A DNA stretch of 64,000 bases from an uncultured Rhodospirillaceae bacterium (GTDB lineage: Bacteria > Pseudomonadota > Alphaproteobacteria > Rhodospirillales > Magnetospirillaceae). The notes under the pieces are model-generated. The model saw nothing but the letters and a program-made list of their open reading frames with translations. It was not told where the DNA came from and searched no databases. Of the stretch, positions 51,741 through 61,837 are shown one piece after another. Location of the stretch: positions 1-64,000 of the forward strand of contig CAIUSV010000061.1 in NCBI GenBank assembly GCA_903901915.1, written 5' to 3'. Positions within the stretch are counted from its first letter, which is position 1; the number at the start of each line of letters is the position of its first letter. A program made the position numbers and the translations under genes.

Positions 51741-52404
51741 TCTCGCGCCGGCGCGCCTGCAACGGGGCGATCCGCTCGGTGATCATCGCCGTCAGGGCTG
51801 CTCCGGCGCTGGCGGGTGAACCGGCGGAAAACGGCGGCGCCGGCTCGTACTCCAACTGTAGTTGGATCAGTCTGGCGGTGTCCTCGCCGGCAACGTCCGC
51901 CGCCACCGCCAAGGCGAAGTCGATCCCCGAGGTGACGCCGGCACCGGTGATGCGGTTGCGGTCGAACACCACCCGCCGGTTCACCGGTTCGGCCCCCAAC
52001 AGGGCCAGCTGGTCGTGCGAGGCCCAATGGGTGGTGGCACGGTAGCCCCGCAACAGTCCCGCCGCCCCCAGAACCAGCGAACCGGTGCAGACCGAGGTGA
52101 CATAGCGACAGCCCGGCGCGACGCGGCGGAGGAAGTCGAGAACCTCGCCGTCTTCCATCAGCGCCACCTGTCCCGGACCGCCGGGAACGCAGATCAGGTC
52201 CAGCGGCGGGCAATGATCCAGGGTGGCGGTGGGTACGATGGCAAGGCCGCGGTCGGTGCGCACCGGTTCCAGGGTCTTCCACAGCAGATGGGCGGTGACG
52301 CCCGGTATGCGCGCGAACACCTCGAACGGCCCGGTCAGGTCGAGCTGGGTCATGTCGGGGAACAGCAAAAGGCCGAACGAGAGCGGTTGGTTTTGAGCAC
52401 TCAT
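51697..52404 (-). CDS. DJ-1/PfpI family protein, isonitrile hydratase-like
   Basis: A 235-residue class I amidotransferase-like protein. GLLLFPDMTQLDLTGPFEV, ICVPGGPG, YVTSVCTGSLVLGAAGLL (nucleophile Cys), YRATTHWASH and DRNRITGAGVTSGIDFAL follow the isonitrile hydratase InhA of Pseudomonas closely, including a C-terminal QLQLEYEPAPPF. InhA hydrates isonitriles to N-formamides. The same fold also occurs in regulator halves (GlxA), but no DNA-binding domain is present here. ATG 52404 is preferred over an upstream ATG at 52440. Confidence 0.85.
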   Translation of the reverse strand: MSAQNQPLSFGLLLFPDMTQLDLTGPFEVFARIPGVTAHLLWKTLEPVRTDRGLAIVPTATLDHCPPLDLICVPGGPGQVALMEDGEVLDFLRRVAPGCRYVTSVCTGSLVLGAAGLLRGYRATTHWASHDQLALLGAEPVNRRVVFDRNRITGAGVTSGIDFALAVAADVAGEDTARLIQLQLEYEPAPPFSAGSPASAGAALTAMITERIAPLQARRREITRRAAAALGLPDR

Positions 52405-52498
52405 GGCGGATTCCGGGCGGGTGGGGCGGAAGACCAGCATAGCCGCCCCGGCGATCTCGGGCTACACTGCCCCTTCCGTTCATTGCCTCCGGTGGTTC

Positions 52499-53845
52499 GT
52501 GCCGCCTCGCGTCTCCCCCTGGACGTCCGCCTTCGCCGCCTATCTCGACCGTCGGGTCGTGATGGTGTTGCTGCTGGGGTTTTCCAGCGGATTGCCACTG
52601 CTGCTGACTTTTTCCACCCTTTCGGCGTGGCTGAAAAGCGAGGGCATCAGCCGTACCGCCATCGGCGCCTTCGCCCTGGTGGGCACGCCCTATGCCCTGA
52701 AATTCCTGTGGTCGCCGCTGATCGACCGGTTGCCGCTGCCGCTGCTCACCCGTCTGCTGGGGCGGCGGCGGGGCTGGGGGGTGCTGATCCAGGCGCTGCT
52801 GATCGCCGCCATCCTGGCACTGGGTGCCACCGACCCGGTGGCGGAAATCTGGTTGACCGCCGGGCTGGCGCTGGTGGTGGCGTTCCTGTCGGCCAGCCAG
52901 GACATCGTCATCGACGCCTATCGGGTCGAGCTGCTGGAACCCGGGCAACAGGGACCCGGCGCCGGGGCGGTGCAGGCCGGCTATCGCATCGCCATGCTGG
53001 CGGCGGGAGCCGGCGCCCTGCTGGTCGCCTCGGCGTTCGGCTGGTTCGCCGCCTACGCCGCCATGGCGGCGTTGCTGGCGGTCGGCATGGCGGTGTTCCT
53101 GCTGGGGCCGGAGCCGGCGGTCAAGGTTTCGGCCGCCACCGCCGAGCGCGAGCGCCGCGCCGGGGAATATCTGACCGCCCGTCCCCATCTGCGGGGGCCG
53201 CGGGCCGCGCTGGTGGCGTGGCTGTACGGCGCCGTGGTCTGTCCCTTCGCCGATTTCATGGCGCGGCCGGTGTGGTGGGCGGTGCTGCTGTTCGTTATCG
53301 GCTACAAGCTGGGCGAGGCCATGGCCGGCGCCATGGCCAACACCTTGTATATCGAGATGGGCTTCGCCCTGGACGAGATCGCCTGGGTCAGCAAGATCTT
53401 CGGCTTCGGCGCCACCGTCGCCGGCACCATCATCGGCGGCGCCCTGGTGGCGCGGTTGGGGATGACGCGGGCGCTGCTGCTGTTCGGCATCCTGCAATCG
53501 CTGGGTAATCTGTTCTATGTGCTTCAGGCGATGGCGGGGCACAATATCGCCGCGTTGGCGTTGTGCGTGTTCGCCGAGAACCTGACCGCCGGCATGGCCG
53601 GTTCGGCCCTGGTGGCCTATATTTCGGGGCTGTGCAATGTCGCCTACACCGCCACCCAGTACGCCCTGCTGTCGTCGTTGACCGCCGTCGGCCGTACCGT
53701 GTTCGCCTCGGTCAGCGGCAAGCTGGCCGACGTGCTGGGCTGGGTCGATTTCTTCCTGCTGACCACGGTGGTGACGGTGCCGGCGCTGCTGCTGATTCCC
53801 TGGCTGATGCGGCGGCAAGGCGGGGTTGCGTCCAAGTCCGGTTGA
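52499..53845 (+). CDS. AmpG-like MFS permease
   Basis: A 448-residue major facilitator protein with about twelve hydrophobic segments. VVMVLLLGFSSGLPLLLTFSTL, LKFLWSPLIDRLPLP, GWGVLIQALL and FLSASQDIVIDAYRVE are the conserved AmpG blocks. AmpG imports anhydromuropeptides released from peptidoglycan for recycling. GTG 52499 (VPPRVSPWTSAF) is chosen as start, though its ribosome binding site is weak. The gene is divergent from the isonitrile hydratase-like gene. Confidence 0.88.
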   Translation: MPPRVSPWTSAFAAYLDRRVVMVLLLGFSSGLPLLLTFSTLSAWLKSEGISRTAIGAFALVGTPYALKFLWSPLIDRLPLPLLTRLLGRRRGWGVLIQALLIAAILALGATDPVAEIWLTAGLALVVAFLSASQDIVIDAYRVELLEPGQQGPGAGAVQAGYRIAMLAAGAGALLVASAFGWFAAYAAMAALLAVGMAVFLLGPEPAVKVSAATAERERRAGEYLTARPHLRGPRAALVAWLYGAVVCPFADFMARPVWWAVLLFVIGYKLGEAMAGAMANTLYIEMGFALDEIAWVSKIFGFGATVAGTIIGGALVARLGMTRALLLFGILQSLGNLFYVLQAMAGHNIAALALCVFAENLTAGMAGSALVAYISGLCNVAYTATQYALLSSLTAVGRTVFASVSGKLADVLGWVDFFLLTTVVTVPALLLIPWLMRRQGGVASKSG

Positions 53846-53903
53846 AACCGGCGCGCCAAGCGGTCATTCTCGATTCCAGAGTCGTTCTAGCCACGGGTGG
53901 TTC

Positions 53904-55022
53904 ATGCGGATCGGCGTGCCGAAGGAAATCAAAAGCCATGAATACCGGGTCGGGCTGACTCCGGGATCGGTACGCGAGCTGGTTCACCACGGCCATCAGG
54001 TGGTGGTCGAGGCCAATGCCGGCGAAGGCATCGGCTGCGCCGATTCCGCCTATCGCGCCGCCGGGGCCGTTATCGTCGATAGCGCCGCCGAGGTGTTCGC
54101 CGCCGCCGATCTGGTGGTCAAGGTCAAGGAGCCGCAGCCGGTGGAATTTCCGCTGCTGCGCGATGGCCAGATCCTGTTTACCTATTTGCATCTCGCCCCG
54201 GATCCGGGGCAGACCCGCGCCTTGATGGAATCGGGCTGTATCGCCATCGCCTACGAGACGGTGACCGACGCCGCCGGACGGCTGCCGTTGCTGGCGCCCA
54301 TGTCCGAGGTGGCGGGACGCATGTCGGTTCAGGTCGGCGCCCATTGCCTGGAGAAGGAACAGGGCGGTTCCGGCGTGCTGCTGGGCGGCGTGCCCGGGGT
54401 GGCGCCGGCCAAGGTGGTGGTGCTGGGTGGTGGCGTGGTCGGCGGCAACGCTACCCGCATGGCGGTGGGTCTGGGCGCCAGGGTGGTGGTGCTGGACCGT
54501 TCGCTCACCCGCCTCGCCCAGATCGACGAGCTGTTGCTCAACACGGTGGAAACCGCTTTCGCCACCCTGGACAGTATCGAGCACCATGTCTTGGAGGCCG
54601 ACCTGCTGATCGGCGCCGTGCTGGTGCCGGGGGCTTCGGCGCCCCGGCTGGTCAGCCGCGAACTGGTGGCCGGCATGCGCAAGGGCTCGGTGGCGGTGGA
54701 TGTGGCCATCGATCAGGGCGGCTGCCTTGCCACCTCGCGCCCCACCACCCATGCCGATCCCACCTATGTGGCCGAAGGCGTGGTGCATTACTGCGTCACC
54801 AACATGCCGGGCGCGGTGGCCAGGACCTCGGCCTTCGCCCTGAACAACGCCACCTTGCCCTTCGTGCTGGAACTGGCCAACCGGGGCCTGGATGCCGCTC
54901 TGGGCCATGATCCGCATTTCCGTGCCGGTCTCAACGTTCATCGCGGCCGGATCACCCATCCGGCCGTCGCCCGCGATCTCGCTCACCCCTTCACTTCCCC
55001 CGAATCCGTCCTCTTACCCTAA
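53904..55022 (+). CDS. ald: Alanine dehydrogenase
   Basis: A 372-residue NAD-dependent enzyme that interconverts alanine and pyruvate. It starts [20 protein letters not shown] and shows [40 protein letters not shown] (dinucleotide binding) and [21 protein letters not shown] 53904 matches the family N-terminus. The gene is followed by ppa after 12 nt. Confidence 0.96.
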   Translation: MRIGVPKEIKSHEYRVGLTPGSVRELVHHGHQVVVEANAGEGIGCADSAYRAAGAVIVDSAAEVFAAADLVVKVKEPQPVEFPLLRDGQILFTYLHLAPDPGQTRALMESGCIAIAYETVTDAAGRLPLLAPMSEVAGRMSVQVGAHCLEKEQGGSGVLLGGVPGVAPAKVVVLGGGVVGGNATRMAVGLGARVVVLDRSLTRLAQIDELLLNTVETAFATLDSIEHHVLEADLLIGAVLVPGASAPRLVSRELVAGMRKGSVAVDVAIDQGGCLATSRPTTHADPTYVAEGVVHYCVTNMPGAVARTSAFALNNATLPFVLELANRGLDAALGHDPHFRAGLNVHRGRITHPAVARDLAHPFTSPESVLLP

Positions 55023-55034
55023 GGATACCCCGCA

Positions 55035-55583
55035 ATGGACCTGAAGAAGATCCCCATCGGCAAAAATCCGCCCCGCGACGTCAACGTCATCATCGAGATT
55101 CCATTGCGCGGCGATCCGGTGAAATACGAGATCTGCAAGGAGTCCGGCGCCATGTATGTGGACCGCTTCCTCAACACCTCGATGCAGTATCCGGTCAATT
55201 ACGGCTTCGTGCCGCACACCCTGTCCGAGGATGGCGACCCTGTCGACGTCATGGTGGTCGGCTCGGTGCCGGTGGCGGTGGGGGCGGTTTTGCGCTCGCG
55301 CCCCATCGGCGTGATGCTGATGGAGGACGAGGCCGGCATGGACGAAAAGATCCTGGCGGTACCGCATTCCAAGCTGCACCCGTTCTATGACGGCGTTACC
55401 ACCTACGAGGACCTGCCCAAGATCCTGGTGCAGCAGATCGAGCACTTCTTTGTCCATTACAAGGACCTGGAAGTGGGCAAATGGGTACAGCTCAAGGGCT
55501 GGGGCGGGCCGGAAAAGGCCGCGGCCATCATCCAGCAATCCATCGATCGCGCGGCGGAAGCCAAGCCGAAGAAGAAAAAATAG
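55035..55583 (+). CDS. ppa: Inorganic pyrophosphatase
   Basis: A 182-residue family I pyrophosphatase. PVNYGFVPHTL and the metal-binding signature EDGDPVDVMVVG are present, and HFFVHYKDLE lies near the end. It ends in a Lys-rich tail (AKPKKKK). The short gap after ald suggests joint transcription. Confidence 0.97.
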   Translation: MDLKKIPIGKNPPRDVNVIIEIPLRGDPVKYEICKESGAMYVDRFLNTSMQYPVNYGFVPHTLSEDGDPVDVMVVGSVPVAVGAVLRSRPIGVMLMEDEAGMDEKILAVPHSKLHPFYDGVTTYEDLPKILVQQIEHFFVHYKDLEVGKWVQLKGWGGPEKAAAIIQQSIDRAAEAKPKKKK

Positions 55584-55607
55584 CCCGGTAGGGTGCGGGC
55601 GGTGGCG

Positions 55608-57239
55608 TCAGGCCACCGCCACCGCCTTGCGGCCGATGCGGTCGTAAAGCTCGCCCACCCGCTTCAGGCAGGCGGCACGGTCGGGCGTCTCCTGGGTAAG
55701 CGTCGTCGCCACCGTCTGGCCGATGGCGGTGAAGCTCGCTTCCTCGGGATCACCGGCGAACACCATGGGAAAGGCGCCGATCACCGTCAGCGCCGCGTCG
55801 AGCTCGCCGCCGAAGCGTTTGCGCCCCATGGTCTGCCAGCAATCCATCAGCTTTTCCACCGCCGCCGACACCACGTCCACATGCAGTCGCCGCCGCAGCG
55901 CCTCGCGCAGCTGGAAGGCCAGTTCGCGCGGGCGCCGCGTCAGTTCCGGGGCGGCGAACGGCCGTTTGTGACCCAACGCGCTTTTGTCGCGGGCGGCGCC
56001 GACGCAGAAGGCGTAGAATTCGGGCATGCCGAACCGGGCATCACCAAAGCGGGTGAACACCATCATCGCCAGCATATCGACCAGATAGGGATTGAAGGCC
56101 TCGTCCGCGGCCTTGAAGCGTTCGGCCAGAAAGGCGGTGCTGGTCTCCTCGTGCGCGGCCAAGCCCATCAACTCGTCGCGGGTCTGGACGAACAGCCGGG
56201 CGTTGAATTCCAGCAGGGTGCGCAGAAACTGGAAATCGGCGCTGGGCGGCAGATCCAGCCCGGCGAGGGCGGCGCGGCCACGCAGCGCGGCGAGAAGATC
56301 GAGCGCCTCGCTCTCGGCCGGCTCCAACTGGTCGGCCGGGGCCACCCTGACCCGCATCCGCTTGATCACGGTGGTCTGGCCGAGGGTGAAGCCGACGCCG
56401 AGGATGGAATAGACCCGCCGGCGGGTCTCGGGGATCTCGACGATCTTGTACTCGTCCCGGCTCTCGCCCTTGAGCCGGGCGGCGGCCTGCTTGGCCTCGG
56501 CGGTCTTGTAGGCGGCGGCGAGCTTGCCCAGCCGGGACAGCAGCACCTTCCACATGGGGTCGCGCTTTTCCACCATGAAGGCCGCCCAGGCGTCGGTGTC
56601 GTCGAGAATTGCCGCATCGGCATGGCAATAGACCCGGCGCTCCAATCCGCTCCGGCAATGCTCCAGCAGCGGGCCGGCGAAGAAGTCGCGCAGCACGTCG
56701 CGGAAGCCGGGGGCAAACAGGAAGAACGGCTGGGAATGGCAATAGGCGATGGACGGAATCTCCGGCGTCGTCACCCGCAGCAGGTCGAGGCGGCGAAACA
56801 CGACATCGACCACATAGGCGGCCAGCCGGGTCTCGGCGGCGGCGAAGGCGTAAGGCGGCGGTTTCGCCACGACGGTGGCGGGCGGCGGGGCCATGGCGGA
56901 TGCCGGCCGGTCGGCGTCACGGCGGTTCGGCGCCACCGGCGGTGCGACGGGGGGGGAGTGGCGGGCCTGCCAGGCGCGGGCGATCTCGGGACGCTTATCG
57001 ATCACCACCCGGATGACCTCGGCGGCCAGCGCCTTCTGTTCGGTCCAGTTCAGCCCGGCGAGGCCGGACGCGAAGGCGTCGCCGATGGTGGCGAGGAATT
57101 CGGCATCGCCCTGGCGGCGCAGCAGGGTGCGCAACACTTCGCCCATGAAGCGGATCAGCGTGGTCTGGTCGGCGACCTCGCCCAGCCGGACCATCAGGCC
57201 ATCCAGCAACACGCGCTGGTCATCGGGCAATGCCGTCAT
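55608..57239 (-). CDS. Hypothetical protein (543 aa)
   Basis: A soluble, mostly helical protein with no recognised family. Distinct parts are an N-terminal helical region (residues 1-80), a Pro/Ala-rich linker (PPVAPPVAPNRRD...MAPPPAT), and a large C-terminal domain with IPSIAYCHSQPFFLFAPGFRDVLRDFF, RRRVYSILGVGFTLGQTT and KRFGGELDAALTVIGAFPMVF. There is no signal peptide or membrane helix. ATG 57239 lies 2 nt after the creA stop, so the two are coupled. A METLT start at 57254 would overlap creA. Confidence 0.65.
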   Translation of the reverse strand: MTALPDDQRVLLDGLMVRLGEVADQTTLIRFMGEVLRTLLRRQGDAEFLATIGDAFASGLAGLNWTEQKALAAEVIRVVIDKRPEIARAWQARHSPPVAPPVAPNRRDADRPASAMAPPPATVVAKPPPYAFAAAETRLAAYVVDVVFRRLDLLRVTTPEIPSIAYCHSQPFFLFAPGFRDVLRDFFAGPLLEHCRSGLERRVYCHADAAILDDTDAWAAFMVEKRDPMWKVLLSRLGKLAAAYKTAEAKQAAARLKGESRDEYKIVEIPETRRRVYSILGVGFTLGQTTVIKRMRVRVAPADQLEPAESEALDLLAALRGRAALAGLDLPPSADFQFLRTLLEFNARLFVQTRDELMGLAAHEETSTAFLAERFKAADEAFNPYLVDMLAMMVFTRFGDARFGMPEFYAFCVGAARDKSALGHKRPFAAPELTRRPRELAFQLREALRRRLHVDVVSAAVEKLMDCWQTMGRKRFGGELDAALTVIGAFPMVFAGDPEEASFTAIGQTVATTLTQETPDRAACLKRVGELYDRIGRKAVAVA

Positions 57240-57241
57240 GG

Positions 57242-57706
57242 TCAGGGTTTCCAATTCTTCTCGATAGCCACCGCCGAGACCGAATTCTTCGGCGAACCGT
57301 CGATGAGCTTGTCGCTGTAGACCAGATAGACCAGCACGTCGCGCTTGCGGTCATGGAAGCGCACCACCTGCATGGTCTTGAACAACAGCGAGGTGTCTTT
57401 CTTGAACACCACCTCGCCGTCCTTGAGGGTGCCGTCGATATGGATCGGCCCGACCTGACGGCAGGCGATCGAGGCGTCCGAGGTATCCTCGGCAAGCCCG
57501 ACGCCGCCCTTGATGCCGCCGGTCTTGGCCCGTGACAGATAGCAGGTGACGCCGGCGACGCGGGGGTCATCGAAGGCTTCGACCACGATCTTGTCGTTGG
57601 GTCCCAACGCCTTGAACACGGTGGAAACGCTGCCGATCTCCTCGGCCGCGACCGCCGCGACCAGCCCGATGGCCATTACGATCGCCAGGAAACCCAGCCG
57701 AACCAT
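57242..57706 (-). CDS. creA: CreA family periplasmic protein
   Basis: A 154-residue protein with a signal peptide ([23 protein letters not shown]). The body matches Cre[26 protein letters not shown], followed by [18 protein letters not shown] and [32 protein letters not shown]. Two conserved Cys may form a disulfide. The function of CreA is unknown. It heads a two-gene unit with the 543-residue protein gene. Confidence 0.88.
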   Translation of the reverse strand: MVRLGFLAIVMAIGLVAAVAAEEIGSVSTVFKALGPNDKIVVEAFDDPRVAGVTCYLSRAKTGGIKGGVGLAEDTSDASIACRQVGPIHIDGTLKDGEVVFKKDTSLLFKTMQVVRFHDRKRDVLVYLVYSDKLIDGSPKNSVSAVAIEKNWKP

Positions 57707-57877
57707 GTCATTCCTCCCGCTTGTTCGCGGCCGATAGGCACACGCCCACATTGTGCCACGATACGGCAAAAAAACCGGGGCGAATGTGATCGAGTTTACA
57801 CAAGCCGTCGCCGCCTTTTGCCCCTCGGCCGGAAATCTGTTAAGAAGCCCGCAGTTTCTCGAAAGCGAAGGTACGCC

Positions 57878-58264
57878 ATGTCCGTTCTGGTGCCCGTATC
57901 GTGGGGCGAGGTCATCGACAAGATCACCATCCTCGAAATCAAGGCCGAGCGGCTGGCCGACGCCGCCAAGCTGGCCAACGTCAACACCGAACTGGGTGAA
58001 TTGGCCGCGGTGCGTGAGCGCGAGTTTCCCGGCCACGCCGGTCTTGCCGCCCTGGCCGCCGAGCTGAAGGCGATCAACGAGAAGCTGTGGGTGGTCGAGG
58101 ACGACATCCGCGATTGCGAGCGCGCCAAGGATTTCGGCGCCAAGTTCATTGGATTGGCCCGCGCCGTCTACGTCACCAACGACGAACGCGCCCGGGTCAA
58201 GCGCCGGATCAACGACCTGCTGGGGTCCGCCCTGGTCGAGGAAAAATCCTACGCGCCCTATTAG
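57878..58264 (+). CDS. DUF6165 family protein
   Basis: A 128-residue protein: [22 protein letters not shown], then [19 protein letters not shown] and [23 protein letters not shown]. Members of this family are found next to lipopolysaccharide and glycosyltransferase genes, as here, where three GT9 genes follow. The fold appears helical and the role is unknown. AAGG lies about 8 nt before ATG 57878. Confidence 0.75.
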   Translation: MSVLVPVSWGEVIDKITILEIKAERLADAAKLANVNTELGELAAVREREFPGHAGLAALAAELKAINEKLWVVEDDIRDCERAKDFGAKFIGLARAVYVTNDERARVKRRINDLLGSALVEEKSYAPY

Positions 58265-58318
58265 CGGGGCCGTCTCGAAGGATCGGGCGGGCCAAGATCG
58301 GTTTGTTGGGGAGGTCCC

Positions 58319-59434
58319 GTGAAGCTGCACCGCCTGATCGACCCGGTTCTTGGCCTGGAGCGGCGGTTGGCGTCCCGTCGTGGCGAGGCCTCGGGGGTGC
58401 TGCTGATCTCGGCCGGCGGTCTGGGAGATACCGTGCTGTTCTCGCTGGTGCTGCCGCGTTTCGCCGCGCTGGCCCGGCCGGGCGAGACGGTGACGGTGCT
58501 GCTGCGCGCCGATGCCGCCCGCATGAGCTTCCTGTTTCCCCCTGAAGTCCGGGTGCGCAAGGTCGATTTCGGTCGCCTGCGCCGGGTCGGCTTTCGCCGT
58601 CGCGTCCTGGACGAGCTGCGCCGCGACAATTACCGGCTGGTGGTTTCCACCGACTACCTGCGCCATCCCGATCTCGACGAGGCCTTGGCCTTCGCCTGTG
58701 CCGCCCCCGAGACCGCCGCCATGGCCCCCCGGCCGTGGCCCAAGCACCAGCCGCGCCTTGATGCCCATCGGCGCCGCTGGGGCCGGCTGTTCGAGTCCGG
58801 CCGGCCGCTGGAGGACAAGGTGGTGCGGCTGTCGCGCTTCGCCGATTTTCTTGCCGGTGGCAGCCACACGCCGCCGCTGGTGGCGTTGCCGCCCGAACGG
58901 CTGCCGCCGCCGGTGCCGCTGCCCGGGCCGACCGTCGTCGTCCAGCCGTTCTCGGCGGTCAAGGCCAAGCAAAGTCCGCCCGAACTGTACCGGCGCATCC
59001 ACGCCGCTCTGCCCGCCGGCTGGACCATGCGCATCGCCGGCCATCCCAGCGATCTCGAACGTAATCCCGACTACCGGCCGCTGCTGGATCTGCCCGGCGT
59101 ATCGTTCGAGCCGGCGCCGTTCGCCGAACTGGCGGGGATTTTGCGCTCGGCCCGGCTGGTGATTTCGGTCGATACCGCCTGCATGCATCTGGCGGTCGCC
59201 CTGGGGGTGCCCACATTATGTCTTGCCAGCGCCGCCTATGTGGGTGAGATCGTTCCCTATGCCGCCGAGGTGACGCCGCCGTGGGTACGGTTCCTGTGGC
59301 GGCCGCGCGATTGCGCCGGCTGCCTCGGCGACTGCCGGTTTGAAACGGTGGGGACCATGTACCCCTGCGTCGCCGCCCTCGACGCCGCCGAGGTGGTCGC
59401 CGCTGTGGCCGAGATGACGGAGGCGAGATCATGA
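58319..59434 (+). CDS. GT9 glycosyltransferase (ADP-heptose:LPS heptosyltransferase type), copy 1
   Basis: A 371-residue GT-B enzyme. [23 protein letters not shown] is the N-terminal acceptor loop, [19 protein letters not shown] the mid domain, and [25 protein letters not shown] the donor-binding region. The C-terminus has a CAGCLGDC cluster followed ten residues later by a fourth Cys. GTG 58319 has GGGAGG upstream. The stop overlaps the next gene. The transferred sugar cannot be told from sequence. Confidence 0.85.
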   Translation: MKLHRLIDPVLGLERRLASRRGEASGVLLISAGGLGDTVLFSLVLPRFAALARPGETVTVLLRADAARMSFLFPPEVRVRKVDFGRLRRVGFRRRVLDELRRDNYRLVVSTDYLRHPDLDEALAFACAAPETAAMAPRPWPKHQPRLDAHRRRWGRLFESGRPLEDKVVRLSRFADFLAGGSHTPPLVALPPERLPPPVPLPGPTVVVQPFSAVKAKQSPPELYRRIHAALPAGWTMRIAGHPSDLERNPDYRPLLDLPGVSFEPAPFAELAGILRSARLVISVDTACMHLAVALGVPTLCLASAAYVGEIVPYAAEVTPPWVRFLWRPRDCAGCLGDCRFETVGTMYPCVAALDAAEVVAAVAEMTEARS

Positions 59435-60549
59435 AGATCGCTACGCTGCTTGACCCCATCCTGCGTCTGGTGTTGCGCTATCGCAAGCGCCGCCGCCGCG
59501 CCGAGGGCGTCTTGCTGGTCAGCTCGCGCGGGCCGGCCGAGATGGTGTTCCTGTCCGCCGTGTTGTCCCGGTTCATGCGTCTGGCGGCGCTGGACGAGAA
59601 CGTCACCTTGCTGTGTCGGCCCGACGCCGCCGGCATGAGCTTTCTGTTTCCGCGTTTTCTCAAGCTGCGGCGCATCGAATTTCGTCGTCTCGACGAGATC
59701 GAGTACCGTTGGAAAAGTTTCGCCGAGCTGCACGCCCAGCATTACCGCCTGATCGTCTCCCTCGACTATGTGCGCGAGCACGACAAGGACGAGGCGCTGA
59801 TCATCACCGCCGATCCCGCCGAGACCGCCGGCATGGTGCCGCCACCCTACAAGCGCAACTTCGCCAAGCGGTTGGTCGAGAGCGAAAAGGTGTTCGATAT
59901 CCTGTTCGATTCCGGGCCGATCCGTCAGGACAAGATCCTGCGCTGGTCGAAATTCGCCGACGAGGTGCTGGACGATCGCCAGCCGCCGCAACTGGCGCTG
60001 CTGCCCGACAGCCAGTTGCCCCAGGCCGAGAAGCTGCCCGATACCGTGGTGTTCTTCCCGTTCTCCGGCGTCACCCAGCGCATGCTGCCGGCCGAGATGT
60101 GGCGCCTGATGGCCGAGGCCATCCCGCCGCACTGGCAGATCCTGGTCGCCGGTCATCGCAACGATTTCGATCGCCATCCGGAATACATGACGCTGATGTC
60201 GCGACCCAACGTGGTGATGGAGACCTCGGGATTCGAGCGGCTGGCCTCGATCCTGATGGGGTCGCGCCTGGCCATCGGCGTCGATACCGCCGGCATGCAT
60301 CTGGCGGTGTTGCTGGGCATTCCCACCATGTGTCTGGCCAGCGCCGCCTATGTCGGCGCCGGCGTGCCCTATGACGACCGGGTGATCCCCGCCAACGTCC
60401 AGTTCGTCTACACGCCGATGGAATGCCAGGGCTGCCTGGGCCGCTGCAAGTTCCCGCTGGTGGACGGCATGTACCAATGCGTCGCCGACATCGACACCGA
60501 TCAGGTGCTCGGCCATGTCCGCGATTCGGTGGCGCGGGGCGTGTTCTAG
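59431..60549 (+). CDS. GT9 glycosyltransferase, copy 2
   Basis: A 372-residue homologue of the preceding gene: VLLVSSRGPAEMVFLSAVLSRFMRL, FFPFSGVTQRMLPAEMW and LAIGVDTAGMHLAVLLGIPTMCLAS. In the N-terminal loop the usual GxGD is replaced by RGPAE, so donor or acceptor contacts may differ. The C-terminal CQGCLGRC plus a fourth Cys is kept. It starts inside the end of copy 1 (ATGA) and ends directly before copy 3. Confidence 0.82.
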   Translation: MKIATLLDPILRLVLRYRKRRRRAEGVLLVSSRGPAEMVFLSAVLSRFMRLAALDENVTLLCRPDAAGMSFLFPRFLKLRRIEFRRLDEIEYRWKSFAELHAQHYRLIVSLDYVREHDKDEALIITADPAETAGMVPPPYKRNFAKRLVESEKVFDILFDSGPIRQDKILRWSKFADEVLDDRQPPQLALLPDSQLPQAEKLPDTVVFFPFSGVTQRMLPAEMWRLMAEAIPPHWQILVAGHRNDFDRHPEYMTLMSRPNVVMETSGFERLASILMGSRLAIGVDTAGMHLAVLLGIPTMCLASAAYVGAGVPYDDRVIPANVQFVYTPMECQGCLGRCKFPLVDGMYQCVADIDTDQVLGHVRDSVARGVF

Positions 60550-61713
60550 GTGCTGGCGACACTGTTTCCCCGGGGTATGCGCCGGCGTTGGTGGCTGTTC
60601 CGTCCCATCGACGCCCTGGTGGCGTTATGGCCGTCGCCCCGCCGTCGCCGCGGCCTGCTGGTGGTGCGCATGGACGGCATCGGCGACATGGTGATGTTCC
60701 GCGCCGCGCTCGAGCATTATCCCGACGCCTTCGGGGTGCCGGCCGCCGCCATCACCGTGCTGGGCTGCAAATCGTGGCAGCCGTTGGCCGACACGGTTTT
60801 TCCCGGCTTCAAGGTCGTCGCCATCGACGAGCATGCCTTCGAGAAGAAGTGGTTCTATCGTCTTCGCATCGCGCTGTGGGTGCGGCGCCAGGGGTTCGCC
60901 ATCGCCGTCTGCGACATGTTCATGCGCAAGACCCTGACCGCCGACGCCCTGGTGTGGGCGTCGCGGGCGCGTGAACGCATTGTCTGCACCCCGTTCGTCA
61001 CCGATCGGACCCGGGCGGAATACGCCTGGTACCTGGCCAAGGCGACGCGGGTGATCGATACCGGCCCCTATCCCACCCACGAGGGACTGCGCCATTTCAC
61101 CTTTCTTCAGGCGTTGATGGGCATCCGCATGCCGGCCGAGGTTCCCGCCATTCCCTGGCGCGAGCAGGCGCCGCTGGTGCCGGCCGGCGGGCCCTATGTG
61201 GTGATGAATTTCGGTTCCAACGAGCCGGGGCGGCGCTGGCCGTTCGAGAAGTTCGTCGATCTGGCCAGGCGCTGCCTCGACCACGGCCTGCGGGTGGTGT
61301 TCGTCGGCGCGGCCCAGGAAGCCTTCGCCAAGCCGATATTGGCCGGGTTGGACCACCCCGGCATCGTCGATACCATCGGGGCGCTGAAGTTGCCGCAACT
61401 GGTGGACGTGCTGAAGCACGCCGCCTGCGTGGTCAGCAACGACACCGGCCCCGGCCATCTCGCCATCGGGGTCGGAGTACCGACGGTGCTGCTGGCCGGC
61501 GGTGGCCATTTCGGCTGTTTCGTGCCCTATCCCGAGGTCATCCGTCCCAAGGGGGCGGTATTCCTCAACGCCCCCATGGAGTGCTATCACTGCCTGTGGC
61601 GCTGCCACAAGCGGGCGTCGGCCAAGGACTCGTTTCCCTGCGTTGCCGAAATCTCCGTGGATGCGGCGTGGCAGGCGGTGTGCCCCTGGGCCGCCGAGTC
61701 GCGCGGCGTTTAG
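60550..61713 (+). CDS. GT9 glycosyltransferase, copy 3
   Basis: A 387-residue GT9 enzyme, more distant from copies 1 and 2. It shows LLVVRMDGIGDMVMFRAALEHY (intact GxGD loop), YVVMNFGSNEPGRRWPFEKFVDLARR and CVVSNDTGPGHLAIGVGVPTVLLAGGGHFG. The C-terminal CYHCLWRC and a fourth Cys eleven residues on are again present. GTG 60550 begins directly after the copy 2 stop, so the three genes form one operon. Confidence 0.85.
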   Translation: MLATLFPRGMRRRWWLFRPIDALVALWPSPRRRRGLLVVRMDGIGDMVMFRAALEHYPDAFGVPAAAITVLGCKSWQPLADTVFPGFKVVAIDEHAFEKKWFYRLRIALWVRRQGFAIAVCDMFMRKTLTADALVWASRARERIVCTPFVTDRTRAEYAWYLAKATRVIDTGPYPTHEGLRHFTFLQALMGIRMPAEVPAIPWREQAPLVPAGGPYVVMNFGSNEPGRRWPFEKFVDLARRCLDHGLRVVFVGAAQEAFAKPILAGLDHPGIVDTIGALKLPQLVDVLKHAACVVSNDTGPGHLAIGVGVPTVLLAGGGHFGCFVPYPEVIRPKGAVFLNAPMECYHCLWRCHKRASAKDSFPCVAEISVDAAWQAVCPWAAESRGV

Positions 61714-61837
61714 CGGGGGTCGCCAAGGGTCCAAAGGCGCCCGTCCCGACATCAAGGGCGCGCGCCAATCCAGGCATCTTGCCCGGATTTGCCGTTGGTC
61801 ATCGACAGCCGGCAGGACACGGGCTTAGACTTGCGCC

